Shown here: positions 45,024 through 55,290 of the stretch, in pieces | Numbering within the stretch: position 1 is the stretch's first letter | Layout of the letters: every line of letters begins with the position of its first letter | NCBI GenBank assembly: GCA_965153455.1 | Contig: OZ234493.1 | Span: forward strand, 32,230,213 to 32,294,212 | DNA: 64,000 nt | Source of the DNA: Sphagnum compactum | Taxonomy: Eukaryota > Bryophyta > Sphagnopsida > Sphagnales | Direction: 5' to 3' | The notes under the pieces: model-generated | Seen by the model: only the letters and a program-made list of their open reading frames with translations | The model's database searches: none | What the model was told of the DNA's origin: nothing | Made by a program: the position numbers and the translations under genes

Positions 45024-46640
45024 TCAAGACAGTGCGACGGAGGAGGACGCGGAGCATTGCGATCCGGATGCGTGCTGGTTCTTGGCGCTTGATTGTGACT
45101 CTTTACAGTGCGCGATAGCGCCTTGAATTGCACTCTGCAGCTCGGATGTAAAACCACTGCTGGTGCTGGTGCTACTGCATACTGCTGGCCGGCCACTGCC
45201 TCGCCGCGCTGCTGTTGTGCCAAGAGAAGAGTGCGAGCGAGGGTTGAAATCAATGGAAGCGAGTCTGGCGGTCTGCGAGAAGGACGAGAAGCTTCTGTTG
45301 CCGGGGACATTGCGAGGCTGTCTTCCACTTTCATGGAGCAAAGAAGAAGACGACGCCGGGAGACTCACAAAGTTGTTCACTCCTCGGCACGATTGCTCAT
45401 CAAGATGATCGTAGTTAAGAAGCTCGTCGTTCTTCTTCACGTGATGAAGCGGCTTCAGAATTCGCATGTACTTCTGCAGATACTCGCGAGCCTTCGTCAT
45501 GCCGCCTTGATCTCTTTCTCCATCAGCGCCAACAACAATAGCAGCCTGCTGCGATTCCGTGTATCCTCCTCCGCTTTGCAACGACGACAACTCTCCGCTG
45601 TAGTCACTGAAGTATTCGTCACACACAGGAGCATCATCGTCACCAACGCAGATCGCGTCAGCCGTGTCGACGGAAGCGGAAGCGGAAGCGCCGCTCTCTT
45701 CTTCAGAAACATTGGCGAGACGATGATGCAGCATCCGCTGCTGCCCTGCTTTTGGATCCAGTAAAGAAGAAGAAGCGCTTGACGACTTCGCCACCGCTGC
45801 CACCTTCTTGGCTCCAAACAAAACTTTCTTCCACTTGAAGGAGGGCAGTTTGAACGTCGAGCTGCTGGAAACGACGACGGAAGAAGAGGAGCTTCTTTCT
45901 TCTGTCGGAGATCTGAAGACATGCGTTCTAAAAACCTCCCGATTCTGCTGCTGCTGCAGAAAGCTGGACGATATTGGAAAGTGATCTTTGGAGGTGCTAC
46001 TGTCGGAGAAGTTGGCGTCCTGCGAGCTTCCATTTGAATCCCGGGAGCTGCTACTGTCTCTTGCGGAAGTCGAATCTCTGCTACAACTGTCCGTGGAGGA
46101 GCAGGAGGAGTCTCTTTGCCTGGGATGATCTGACCATTGGCCCCGAAATCTGCTGCCGATCCCACAGTAGTCGGGTGCTGCAGAGGTAGTACTAGCGTCC
46201 GAGGAAGTGGACGACAGCAGCTCGGCGTTACTGTGCATCCAGAACCTGGAATACTTCGGATGGTGGAAGCTGGGACAAGGAAGAGTTTGCAACACAGAAG
46301 GGGGAGGAGGAGGAGGAGCAATTTGGCTAGTCTTCTCACTCTTCGGCTGCTGCTGCTGCTTCTGGTAGGACGCGAGGTTCTGGACCATCCGTAGGCGGGG
46401 AGTTACATGAAGAGGAAGCAGTTGCCCTTTGAAGAAAAGCTCATCAGCTGAAGACATTACCACCGATGGACATACTATACGCTGATCTTCTGATGCTGCC
46501 ATAGCCGACGACGACGACATGCTGAAGAACTCGAACTCTTCTTCTTCAAGTCCTCCATCATCATCGCAAGACTCCGGCCTTTGCTCCGTCGTTGCACTCT
46601 CCACCACAACAGCAGCAGCATTTTCCAGCTGCGGCCACAT
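45024..46640 (-). CDS. MAKR/BKI1-like membrane-associated regulator
   Basis: A single exon of 538 residues. N-terminal EFEFF (about 36-40) precedes ADELFFKGQLLPLHVTPRL (about 65-83), the hallmark start of the MAKR/BKI1 family. A Ser-rich middle follows, then a basic KLPSFKWKKVLFGAKK patch (about 264-279) like the membrane-targeting Lys/Arg region. YLQKYMRILKPLH comes later, and AIQGAIAHCKES (about 504-515) matches the C-terminal receptor-binding motif. In Arabidopsis BKI1 binds BRI1 and is released on phosphorylation; MAKRs act similarly with other receptor kinases. This protein is longer than BKI1 (about 340 residues), mainly through Ser, Gln and Asp/Ser-repeat insertions. Its receptor partner is unknown. 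Single-exon structure is seen directly. 44351-45023 holds its 3' flank. Confidence 0.88.
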   Translation of the reverse strand: MWPQLENAAAVVVESATTEQRPESCDDDGGLEEEEFEFFSMSSSSAMAASEDQRIVCPSVVMSSADELFFKGQLLPLHVTPRLRMVQNLASYQKQQQQPKSEKTSQIAPPPPPPSVLQTLPCPSFHHPKYSRFWMHSNAELLSSTSSDASTTSAAPDYCGIGSRFRGQWSDHPRQRDSSCSSTDSCSRDSTSARDSSSSRDSNGSSQDANFSDSSTSKDHFPISSSFLQQQQNREVFRTHVFRSPTEERSSSSSVVVSSSSTFKLPSFKWKKVLFGAKKVAAVAKSSSASSSLLDPKAGQQRMLHHRLANVSEEESGASASASVDTADAICVGDDDAPVCDEYFSDYSGELSSLQSGGGYTESQQAAIVVGADGERDQGGMTKAREYLQKYMRILKPLHHVKKNDELLNYDHLDEQSCRGVNNFVSLPASSSSLLHESGRQPRNVPGNRSFSSFSQTARLASIDFNPRSHSSLGTTAARRGSGRPAVCSSTSTSSGFTSELQSAIQGAIAHCKESQSSAKNQHASGSQCSASSSVALS

Positions 46641-47400
46641 GATGATGATGAACAGGCGCGCGTTTGATCCGTCGACAATTTTTTCTGCACTGCACTTTCC
46701 GAGGTTTGATTCCTGTGCAATCGCTAGAACAACTCCGATCCTTACTTACTCGGGAAGCTATGCAATGCCTAGTTATCTCCTCTTCCAAAACTCTCAAGTC
46801 TGCTGCCTGTTGCCTACAGTGCCGCTCTTTTTTCCCATTTTGTCTCCGCGAGCACTTGGCTCTCTCCACCACCAACTCTATTTGTCACAATGCTACTATA
46901 GACTCTGGTCATTATTATACCTTCTTGGTAGTTGTGCGTCCAGACAATACAGCCCCCAGCTTCTTCAATGCGGTGATACTTAGTTATCGCGCGGGAAAGA
47001 GAGACAAGTGCGGGCTCCTGAATCCTGAGACTTGGAAAGCGGGGAGGGGGACCATAAAACGACAAATGTGGAGCAGCCAGACGGAAGACGCAGAGAGAGC
47101 GAACACAAAAAAAACAAAACAAAAGGCCGGCGCAATTGTGGTGGCCAGTTTAAAGACCGAAAGGACCGTTGCAACAGCCAGCAGACACCGAAAGGAAAAA
47201 AAACCAAAAAAACGCACGCCCCTCCTCGAGTTTTCTTTTTTTTCGGCAGATCTGAATCGCTAGCAAACTTTGAGGCATGTAGGTACTGAACTTAGTTTGT
47301 GGAGATAAATTCCGCTAAGAAGACAATCGAAGAACTAACTCATCAGCAGCGTCTTCAGTTCGACTTCACCTCAAGAACCTGCTGTTATTGTCGTCCGTTG
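46641..47400. promoter_or_regulatory. Upstream region of the MAKR-like gene
   Basis: The 760 bp before the start codon contain no other supported gene and are the likely promoter and 5' untranslated region on the minus strand. No clear TATA box or conserved motif could be assigned. Confidence 0.4.
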
Positions 47401-47442
47401 TGTGTGTGTGTGTGTGTGTGTCTCTCTCTCTCTCTCTCTCTC
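47401..47442 (+). repeat. Compound (TG)10(TC)11 microsatellite
   Basis: Uninterrupted TG units are followed directly by TC units, about 760 bp upstream of the MAKR-like start codon. Confidence 0.97.
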
Positions 47443-47519
47443 CTCGCGTGTTTCCGTGGTCGTGAGTTTGTTCTGGAGTGTCTTCTGTTGTTGTCGTGGG
47501 TGCTCTCCTGGAGTCTCTT

Positions 47520-47670
47520 TCTGGTGTCGTCCGTTGCTCGACTCTCTTTTGTCGTCGGGAGTTCTCGACTCTTTCTGTCTCGTCGTCGGGAGTTCTCAAG
47601 TCATTCTGGTTGTCGTCGTGAGTTCTCGAGTCTAGAACTGGTTGTCGTCACTGCTCCGTCAGCTCTCGAG
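47520..47670 (+). repeat. GTCGTCGGGAGTTCTC repeats
   Basis: Four imperfect copies of a GTCGTCGKGAGTTCTCRAGTC unit with a spacing of about 35-45 bp, the last degraded near 47645-47665. Non-coding as far as can be seen. Confidence 0.65.
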
Positions 47671-47784
47671 ACCAAGCGACCGACCTACCTACCTACAACA
47701 GCGCCCCACTTTTTCCGACCCGCCTTTTCCCAAGCCTTCAACCCCAGTTCAACAAACAGGGTTTAGCTGCTGCATTTGACCCAT

Positions 47785-47900
47785 GACCTAACCACAGTGG
47801 TTGAGCTACGTAGTTAGTAGTCATCCACTAACCCTAGTAGTCACTCACCTATTGCCTTACCTACTTCTTACCTATCTACACAGTAAACCATTTACAACAT
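47785..47900 (+). repeat. Dispersed repeat family R1, diverged copy
   Basis: CTAACCACAGTGGTTGAGCTA and following TAGTAGTCAYCYACTA-like words correspond to 835-1010 and 58530-58650. The copy runs directly into the M1 MITE at 47908. At 1741 the M1 copy also lies about 750 bp after an R1 copy, so the two families may be associated. Confidence 0.5.
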
Positions 47901-47907
47901 TCCTGAT

Positions 47908-48099
47908 GGTGCATTCACACTTGATGTTAACTCACTGTTAACTGAAAATCTAGGTGGCATCCTAGGTGGCACCCAATGTTAAATGGGTGATAGCTTAACA
48001 TAAAACGTTCATGGTAAGTAGGTGTAAGTCCTAAATGACTAGCGTGGCATTAATGGACTCAACACTAGGGTCCCTAATAACATCAAGTGTGAATGCACC
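47908..48099 (-). mobile_element. MITE-like element, family M1, copy 2
   Basis: 192 bp with terminal inverted repeats GGTGCATTCACACTTGATGT on the left and its exact complement on the right. It is in opposite orientation to 1741-1948 and aligns over its length. The better-preserved inverted ends suggest it is the younger copy. No clear target duplication. Confidence 0.8.
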
Positions 48100-48325
48100 T
48101 TCCCACTTACATATCTGCCCAATAAACAACCCATTTACATTCCTTACCTACGTACCAATTAGGCTATACTTACTTACTTCCCCATTTACATTACCTCCCA
48201 TCCATAGGTTCTCTCAAGCTTGTCACTCATCCTCCACTCTGCCCTTAGGTGGAGCAATATGAGTTTTTTTCTGTCCATTGTGAAGAGGGAGGAGGGTCAC
48301 CCCATCAGCAGGAGGGTTCCATGCC

Positions 48326-48456
48326 TTTTCATCCATCAACATCAGGGTTACAGAATTTTCATCCATCAACATCACGGTTACATACATGACTTTTCATCCA
48401 TCACCATGAGAGTTACATGACTTTTCATCCATCACCATCATAAGTGAGAGGGTTAT
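48326..48456 (+). repeat. Tandem repeat, about 32 bp, four units
   Basis: TTTTCATCCATCAMCATSA followed by GGTTACA-like words starts near 48326, 48356, 48391 and 48422. 48457-49639 holds no supported gene; 48755-48800 resembles part of 34165-34215. Confidence 0.85.
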
Positions 48457-49639
48457 ACCATCCTATGGACAATTGCCATTTAGGCTACATTTAAGAAAAA
48501 TTCCCAAATTTTTCCTTGATAATTATATGAGAACATAATAAAACAGAAGATCATCCTCCTGGGTAGTGTGTAGCAATGCAGAGCCCAAATAATTATTTTA
48601 AAAAATAAAATAATTATTATTTAGGAAAGAAATGAAGTAATTAGGTTTGAAAATGAGATAGTTATGAAATTCATTGTGCAATTCAACTTACCTTTCGTTT
48701 TCCAATTTTGTTGAGTATTGGAAATTTGGAGATTTCTCCCCAGAAATTTAACAAAATTAGTTAAATTTACACTAGGAAAAAAAATCCCAATTTTTTTCTC
48801 CCAAAAAAGAAAGGGGGAAAAAAAAAATGCCAACCAAAACTCTCTGCTAATTTGCTATACTCTAAAAGAACAAGTGATGAGCTTTACGCCGTGCAACGCC
48901 CCAGCCCCTGAGCATTACCCTACACATAATCATCCCTCATGAGAGTCTAAACGCTCTGGTTGGCTGTCTGGTCATAAGTTCCAACCCGTAATCTTCAACC
49001 TCTGTTTCATAAGCGCCGTAATAGTGAACCACAAGTTACCACCATGGGCTGGCTCTCTCGTTGGCCCAATGATTCTTCCGTCCGTAACCCTTCAGCTGCT
49101 TGGATGAGCATTTTATAAACTGCTCTTTGCATGGATGAAAAAAGAAGGCATCTCAATTCTCTCTAATTAGGGATGGTTGTGTCCCTTAACCAGAGAGAGG
49201 GCACTGGTTACCTGAGGAGAAGCTCTCTAATTGCAATTGGTAAGGGAGAGAGGAGTTTACTTACTTACTTACAATTTAGCGTCATTAAGTAACACTACTT
49301 ACTGCCCAACTCTTCATACATACATTAGGTTAGTAGGTTATATAACATATATAGATATCCATTTTATATTGGGGGAGGACATACCCAAGGATGAGGACAA
49401 AACTGGGGGTTGCTGGACTTGTTGTACCAAGCCCATTAATGAATGGGAGAGTGTGAAGAATTGTTTCAATTGATATTGGATACTGGAACTTGATGGCCTC
49501 AACTTTTTCTAGAAAGGCAAACAACAGCAACCCTGGCTGGCTCCTTTTGTCACCCTGGTTATTGAATGCCACATGGACTCATGATGATTTGTTATGATGG
49601 CCACATCTGATGATGACGCATCAGGACTATAATAAATAA

Positions 49640-50515
49640 GAGCATCTCCAGCAGTGCTCAGTAGAAGGTATATATATGATCCTGCACACTAAAACTGGAT
49701 GAGGAAAAGTCAAAACGTTCCGGTTTAGCTCTGGAAATTAGTTTTTGGCTCAGCACAATTGCAGCCTTTGCAGTGGCTCGCTCGTCAAAAGGCGCAGCAA
49801 CATTGTTCATTCGTGCACGTGCAGAAAAAGAAGAGAGTGTAATAGATATGATCATCCTGCACAGTATTATAAATGGATGAAGAAAACTCAAAACTTGCCG
49901 GTTTGGTTTGGCTCAGGAAATTGGTTTTGGCTCAGGAAAATGGTTTTGGCTCAGGAAAATAAATGGTTTTGGCTCAGCATAATTGCAGAGGAGTTTGCAG
50001 TGGCTGGTAAAAGGTGCAGCAACATTTCATTGTGCACCTCCATAAAAGAAAAGAGTGTAATAGATATGATCTGACTGCTGCTCAGTCTTTCTTTTTGATT
50101 GGCCCTCATACTGATTGGTCCAGGTGGTTTGCTATTACTAGTCCCCCACCTATTTGCTGTCCCAGTTTCAGTTTTTATGAGTGCTGCGGGGTTGCCCCAA
50201 AAAAAAGAGGAAATAACCAAACTTGGATGTGAAAAATATTAGGTGCAGCAACATTTCATTGTGCACCTGCAGCAGAAAAGAAAAGAGTGTAATAGATATG
50301 ATCTGACCGCTGCTCAGTCTTTCTTTCTGATTGGCCCATCATACTGATTGGTCCAGGTGGTTTGCTATTACTAGTCCCCCACCTATTTGCTGTCCGAGTT
50401 TCACAGTTTTTATGAGTGCTGCTGCGGGGTTGCCCCCCAAAAAAAGAGGAAATAACCAAACTTGGATGTGAAAAATATTTTTTGCAGGGTCACACATACT
50501 CAGCTGGAGATGCTC
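49640..50515 (+). mobile_element. PIF/Harbinger-type MITE, 876 bp
   Basis: Perfect 13-bp terminal inverted repeats, GAGCATCTCCAGC and its complement, are flanked by TAA on each side (49637-49639 and 50516-50518). A 3-bp TWA target duplication and GAGCATCTCC-type ends are characteristic of plant PIF/Harbinger/Tourist elements. Inside, a roughly 230-bp segment occurs twice in tandem (about 50012-50241 and 50242-50480), and a third partial copy starts near 49793. Repeated TTTTGGCTCAG words lie at 49740-49980. No transposase is encoded, so the element is non-autonomous. Confidence 0.88.
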
Positions 50516-50562
50516 TAAGAGTGTAGTAACAAGTATATGGGTCTCTCAAGGGGCTTTCAGAT

Positions 50563-50930
50563 AGGGTGAGGTGGGCCAAGGTGAACCAGCAGCAAGCAGG
50601 GACACTCTGGTATCTTCACATTCTTGAGTGAAGAAGCCTCTTAGTGGCTACATTTAATAACCGGGGAAATGTTGAATTTGGACTCTTCGACACTCTGGTA
50701 TCTTCACATTCTTGAGTGAAGAAGCCTCTTAGTGGCTACATTTAATAACCGGGGAAATGTTGAATTTGGACTCTTCGAAGGCCACATGTGGTCTAGTCTT
50801 AGTTAGGATGGGATATTTGCAGACTAGAAAAAAAAAAAAAAAAAAAAAAACCCTAATAATTTGGAGTGTTTAGCATAGTACCAATTTAGGTGCTGGTTCA
50901 CCTTGACCGCTAACCCACCTCGGGTGACCC
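50563..50930. mobile_element. Inverted-repeat element with 88-bp duplication
   Basis: GGTGAGGTGGGCCAAGGTGA at about 50567 pairs, with small gaps, with the complement of TTCACCTTGACCGCTAACCCACCTC at 50896-50920. AACCAGCA extends the arm on the inner side. Between the arms lies an exact 88-bp tandem duplication and a 24-base A run. Non-coding. Target duplication not clear. Confidence 0.65.
50601..50776 (+). repeat. Exact 88-bp tandem duplication
   Basis: Two adjacent identical units, 50601-50688 and 50689-50776, each starting GACACTCTGGTATCTTCAC and ending GGACTCTTC. I see no difference between units, so the duplication is recent or an assembly artefact. Confidence 0.93.
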
Positions 50931-52079
50931 AGTGGTTACATAAAATGGGTGGCGTATGCAATAAGTATGATTTGGCCTAATTGCCAGACTCACTCACTCA
51001 TGGTGCCATAAGGATGCATCCTACGATTGCAAGCCTGTCTTGGATTCTGCTAGAACTTGTTGTGCAAGTTGCATACGGGAGTGAGTACCTTATACGGTTT
51101 GGTACTTAGATGCAGAATGAATTTTTAAAAAAAAATTTTAAATAAAAAATCAAGTTTGACGATAAATAATAATATTTTTATAATTAAAATATTCAATTTG
51201 ATATTATTATGTTGGAAATAGAAATATTCGGCAATGGGTGAGTAGTGATCATTCCACTTAAATAAATGTCCACGAAAAGATCTCATCAAAATGAGAAGTA
51301 ACTTATTCGCATGATTTCTTTCCTTCGTCACAATCCTTGATTGCAAGCAACAAGGCCGCCTCCTCCACTTTATTCAACAACCGAAGTCATAGATAGCACA
51401 CATTTGGGTTGTTTTTAAGCATAAAAGAAGTCTTCTTAGTACACGTTTGAGAGTTGTTGCTAAGCATAATAAGTAGGTAAGCGACTAATCAATCACCTAC
51501 CTAATTAGATGCTGAAATAACAACAACGAACGCATAATAGAGAATGATAATACCCCTAAATAATACAATCCACCACAAAATTTGTCTCAAGTTCTCAAAT
51601 TTTTTTGCATGGACTCACAAATAATTTCCCTTGCCTTTCAAGGTTTGAGGGAGACAATTTCTTTTTAAAATCAACATTTTTAAAATAATAATAATAATAA
51701 TAATTTTAATTTATGTCGGAATGTGAAATGGTAATATGGTAGTGGGTAGAAATGTAGTAATAAGTTGTATGGTATCACACCTCTAGGATTGCGGAATAAG
51801 CCCCTATTTATTATGTAGGGAAGAAATTCATCCATTGGGGAATTGGTTTCTCAAAATTCATCCATTGGGGAATGTTCTGGTGATAAGAACTGAATTATGG
51901 CTTGCTGTAGGAAGAGGAAGCACCTCTGAAGCAGTGAGTTTTTTTGGGGGCAAATTTTCACCAAATTTTGACCTGAAAAAAAAAGATTTCAACCGATGAT
52001 TCTACAAAGGATTTTGTCGTGCAAAATTTTGCCAAAATTCACCAGATTTTGGTCATTTTTATTGTTTTTCAAATCACCA
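50931..52079. other. AT-rich spacer
   Basis: No gene recognised. A TTCATCCATTGGGGAAT word is repeated at about 51828 and 51859. (AAT) repeats lie at 51680-51703. Confidence 0.4.
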
Positions 52080-52212
52080 GACTTTTATTGGAAGTTCCAG
52101 TATATATTATAGAAGGATCATTACTCTTTCTTCATTTACTTTCATATCTGGTTTATAGCCATATTTGGCTATATCTTCTTTTGGTGATCACCACTTTGGC
52201 TACATTACAACA
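52080..52212 (+). mobile_element. Partial copy of foldback MITE family M3
   Basis: Resembles the right arm of the element at 34971-35432: TATAGAAGGAT, TTTACTTTCATAT, TATAGCCAWATTTGGCT and GATCACCACTTTGGCTA follow in the same order. Only one arm is recognisable. Confidence 0.6.
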
Positions 52213-52693
52213 TTGGATGGATTTTTATTTATTTTTTAAAAAATTTGGATGGATTTTTTTAATTTTTAAAAACACTGCCCTGAAGCTTTTAGGCTGGTAT
52301 CTTGCAAGTAAAGAGTAGAAGATAAGTAGAGAAAATTGGTAGCACGTAACAAGGCTTAAAATTGAAGCCTCCTTGTCCTTGAGAGGAGGGGGACTTATCC
52401 TTCTAAACTCAAAGGCCGGCCCCAACACTAAATTCCTAAAGCACTCAGAGAATTTTCTTTCTGTAATTGGGTGGCACCTTAATCCATGAATATTCCTCAT
52501 AGAAAAGAAGAGGGGTCTTATTTCAACTCCCGAAGAGTAGTACAAAGATCTTGGATCCTTAATATTGAGAGACACATTCTATGCCTCCTTATAGGCATAA
52601 GATCCTTTGCACTCTTAAGTAAGCACGAGATCCCCCTCCTCCGTTTATTTTTGAGAGTAGGTGTATAAATAAACATTCCCCCACTATTAGGAC
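52213..52693. other. Spacer with unassigned 116-codon frame
   Basis: A minus frame at 52575-52225 is open for 116 codons, starts MSLNIKDPRS and contains GPAFEFRRISPPP. I do not recognise it, no introns or partners are visible, and it overlaps repeat-rich DNA. It is not called as a gene. Confidence 0.3.
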
Positions 52694-53723
52694 GACTTTA
52701 GATGAGGGTCCAAGGTCCAGGGATCAATGAATTCGAGCAATCTTATTGGTTGAAAGCTTTAAATTGGTCCCAAGGCCTTTAGACGAGGGGGGCCCCAAGA
52801 CCAAAAAGTGGCAAATTGAGGCTAAACCTACAAAGCTTTAAATTGGTCCCAAGGCCTTTAGACGAGGGTCCCAAGACCAAAAAGTGGCAAATTGAGGCTA
52901 AACCTACAAAGCTTTAAATTGGTCCCAAGGCCTTTAGACGAGGGTCCCAAGACCAAAAAGTGGCAAATTGAGGCTAAACCTACAAAGCTTTCAATTGGTC
53001 CCAAGGCCTTTAGACGAGGGTCCCAAGACCAAAAAGTGGCAAATTGAGGCTAAACCTACAAAGCTTTCAATTGGTCCCAAGGCCTTTAGACGAGGGTCCC
53101 AAGACCAAAAAGTGGCAAATTGAGGCTAAACCTACAAAGCTTTCAATTGGTCCCAAGGCCTTTAGACGAGGGTCCCAAGACCAAAAAGTGGCAAATTGAG
53201 GCTAAACCTACAAAGCTTTAAATTGGTCCCAAGGCCTTTAGACGAGGGTCCCAAGACCAAAAAGTGGCAAATTGAGGCTAAACCTACAAAGCTTTCAATT
53301 GGTCCCAAGGCCTTTAGACGAGGGTCCCAAGACCAAAAAGTGGCAAATTGAGGCTAAACCTACAAAGCTTTCAATTGGTCCCAAGGCCTTTAGACGAGGG
53401 TCCCAAGACCAAAAAGTGGCAAATTGAGGCTAAACCTACAAAGCTTTCAATTGGTCCCAAGGCCTTTAGACGAGGGTCCCAAGACCAAAAAGTGGCAAAT
53501 TGAGGCTAAACCTACTATGGCACCTGTTTTGGAGGGAAAATCAATTGGTTCGGACCCAAAAAGAGTGCTGAAAGGAGAGCTCCTGATTTGGAGAACCAAG
53601 AATCAGGCTAGGGACTAAGGTATACATACATAGAGTCCAACTCAAGGATTCAATTTGCTTCAAACATAAAGTCCGAATTGGATCCTAGGAAATTGGACCC
53701 TGGACCCACCCGCGTCTAAAGTG
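52694..53723. mobile_element. Foldback-like element carrying a 76-bp array
   Basis: The outer arms are inverted and imperfect. ACTTTAGATGAGGGTCC and GTCCAGGG at 52696-52722 pair with the complement of CCCTGGAC...ACCCGCGTCTAAAGT near 53698-53721, and AATTCG/CGAATT extends the match inward. Between the arms lies the 76-bp array, whose units contain CTTTAGACGAGGGTCC, nearly the arm motif. This suggests the array is an expanded subterminal repeat. No coding capacity. The element call is inference; the repeats themselves are plain. Confidence 0.5.
52754..53515 (+). repeat. Ten-copy 76-bp tandem array
   Basis: Marker AATTGGTCCCAAGG recurs at a constant 76-bp step from 52840 to 53448. The first unit is 79 bp because of extra G's at about 52790. 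The units look nearly identical apart from one site before ATTGG that is A or C; along the array it reads A A A C C C A C C C, suggesting block duplication of units. The array breaks off at 53515. Frames through it are open because 76 is not a multiple of three and few stops occur, not because it codes. Confidence 0.95.
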
Positions 53724-54018
53724 GGCCTTAGGCCCTTGTGCTTTACAATGGGTTAAACCCTAAGCTAGAGCCCCATCGTAGGCCACTTATTTTGGGAATG
53801 ACCCCACTCTAGGGCTTTACCCTACATCTTCAGACATGAAGGGCACGACAACAATCCAATGAATCAATCTGAAATGCACTTAATTTAAAGGTCCCTTCAA
53901 TATAAGTGTAAATAATATTATATAGACATAATTGTATGATACAACAACACTCTCAATTCTTATCCATACATCCAAGTCAATTTGTGTGGGAACTAAGAAG
54001 TGGGAATTGACTTGGACT
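53724..54018. other. Spacer
   Basis: No gene or repeat of note. Confidence 0.4.
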
Positions 54019-54091
54019 TAATAGGTAGGTAGGTAGGTAGGTATTGACTTGGACTTAATAGGTAGATAGGTAGGTAGGTAGGTAGGTAGGG
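54019..54091 (+). repeat. (TAGG) microsatellite in two blocks
   Basis: Two TAGGTAGGTAGG runs are separated by a repeated ATTGACTTGGACTTAATAGG segment (about 54006 and 54042), so flank and microsatellite were duplicated together. Confidence 0.9.
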
Positions 54092-54744
54092 TGTTCTTAG
54101 GAAGTGCTATTAGTCCAGGCCAAAAATAGTGGCAGATAATTTAGGAATAGAATTTCCATGCAACCAATGAGAAGTGGCCTCATGGAATGAAGGGGCCTCT
54201 TTTTTTTTTGTCCTCCTTTTGTTGCATATGCTTTAGCAAATGTTGTCCTCCTTTCCTTTGCAACTAGTTGGGCCAAAGGGGAGGAACTCTATACTATACT
54301 TCAAAAAAGAACCTTCTACTTTGGGGAGATTTTTTTTTTTTTTTTTTTTGAGTGAAGAGCCAATCAAATTGGCTTATTGCAACCCCAGAAAAAAAATATT
54401 AATTAATTAATTAATTAAAAAAAATCTGAACTTGGGAGCCACCTCATCTAACATGAGTTAGATGAGTTAGTTGGTGGGTAAAAAAGAGGCTAACATGCAA
54501 GCTTGAGCTTGGCCATATCAACACTCTACCAGCATTCTACACCTCCCAATAAGTGTTTTTTTTGCCTCCCTCCAACACTATTATTTCCAAAGAATATTCA
54601 TGTCATGGACATGAATGATGTGTGCCACTCATAAGATCACATCAAATAAAGGATCAAATGTGCAACCTTGCAAACCATATTTCATCATGTGGCCTCCTTT
54701 GGCATGAAAGGATCTTACTAGAGTAGATAGGTCAATATCCGAAT
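54092..54744. other. Spacer with homopolymer and ATTA runs
   Basis: Contains an 18-base T run near 54331-54349 and (ATTA) repeats near 54398-54417. No gene. Confidence 0.4.
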
Positions 54745-55290
54745 ACTCAAGCTCATAGAGAGCTTTAAATCCATGGACATAGCTATGTTGCTCTAGAGTT
54801 CAAAGAGGTATTGTGAACCTTCATTTGGTTCACCCATCAACAACGTGAAGATCACTCAAAATGGATCAAAAATGAAGAAGATAAAAGGTTTGAAATTAAT
54901 GTTTCAATTTGAAACAATTAATTTGTTTAGTTTGGTAAGGTAAGTGTTTGGAGCTTAAGATCCTTGGACATAGCTTGGTTGTCTCTAGAGTTCAAAGAGG
55001 GATGGTAGAGCTCAAGTTTTGTGCACTCATATCCTTTTGGATCATTCAAAACAAATAAGAAATGAGAAAAGTATGGGATCTAAAAGTTTTGGGAGAAGGA
55101 TGTAATGCATTTTTTTCAATCAGTTTTTGGTCTCAAGACAAGCTCACTCTTTTCCTACTTGTTCATTGCTTTGATGCCTCCATAATTCAAAGAGATATTT
55201 TAAACTTCCACTTGTTGCACCCGTAGCCAACAAGATCATTAGCAAAAAAAAAAAAAACAAGAAATGAGAAATACATGGATAAATGTTTAG
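54745..55290 (+). repeat. Three diverged tandem units, about 200 bp
   Basis: Three successive segments share GGACATAGCTWKGTTG, TCTAGAGTTCAAAGAGG (TAATTCAAAGAGA in the last), a CACTTG/TTTTGTGCACYCAT stretch, GATCATT and finally AAATGAGAA. Strongly diverged and non-coding. Confidence 0.65.

Noticed and set aside
45108-46339. Open frames of 218 (plus) and 280 (minus) codons overlapping the MAKR-like gene
   Set aside because: They are shadows of the MAKR-like reading frame caused by its biased Ser/Asp codons; only the 538-residue frame shows conserved motifs.
46664-47263. 199-codon plus frame upstream of the MAKR-like gene
   Set aside because: No similarity and no splice structure; the length is compatible with chance in GC-richer DNA.
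52225-52575. 116-codon minus frame with GPAFEFRRISPPP
   Set aside because: Unrecognised, single frame in repeat-rich DNA, no supporting signals. Kept only as a note in the spacer entry.
52754-53515. Regular repeats that could suggest a CRISPR array
   Set aside because: The 76-bp units are contiguous and nearly identical with no unique spacers, and the genome is eukaryotic.
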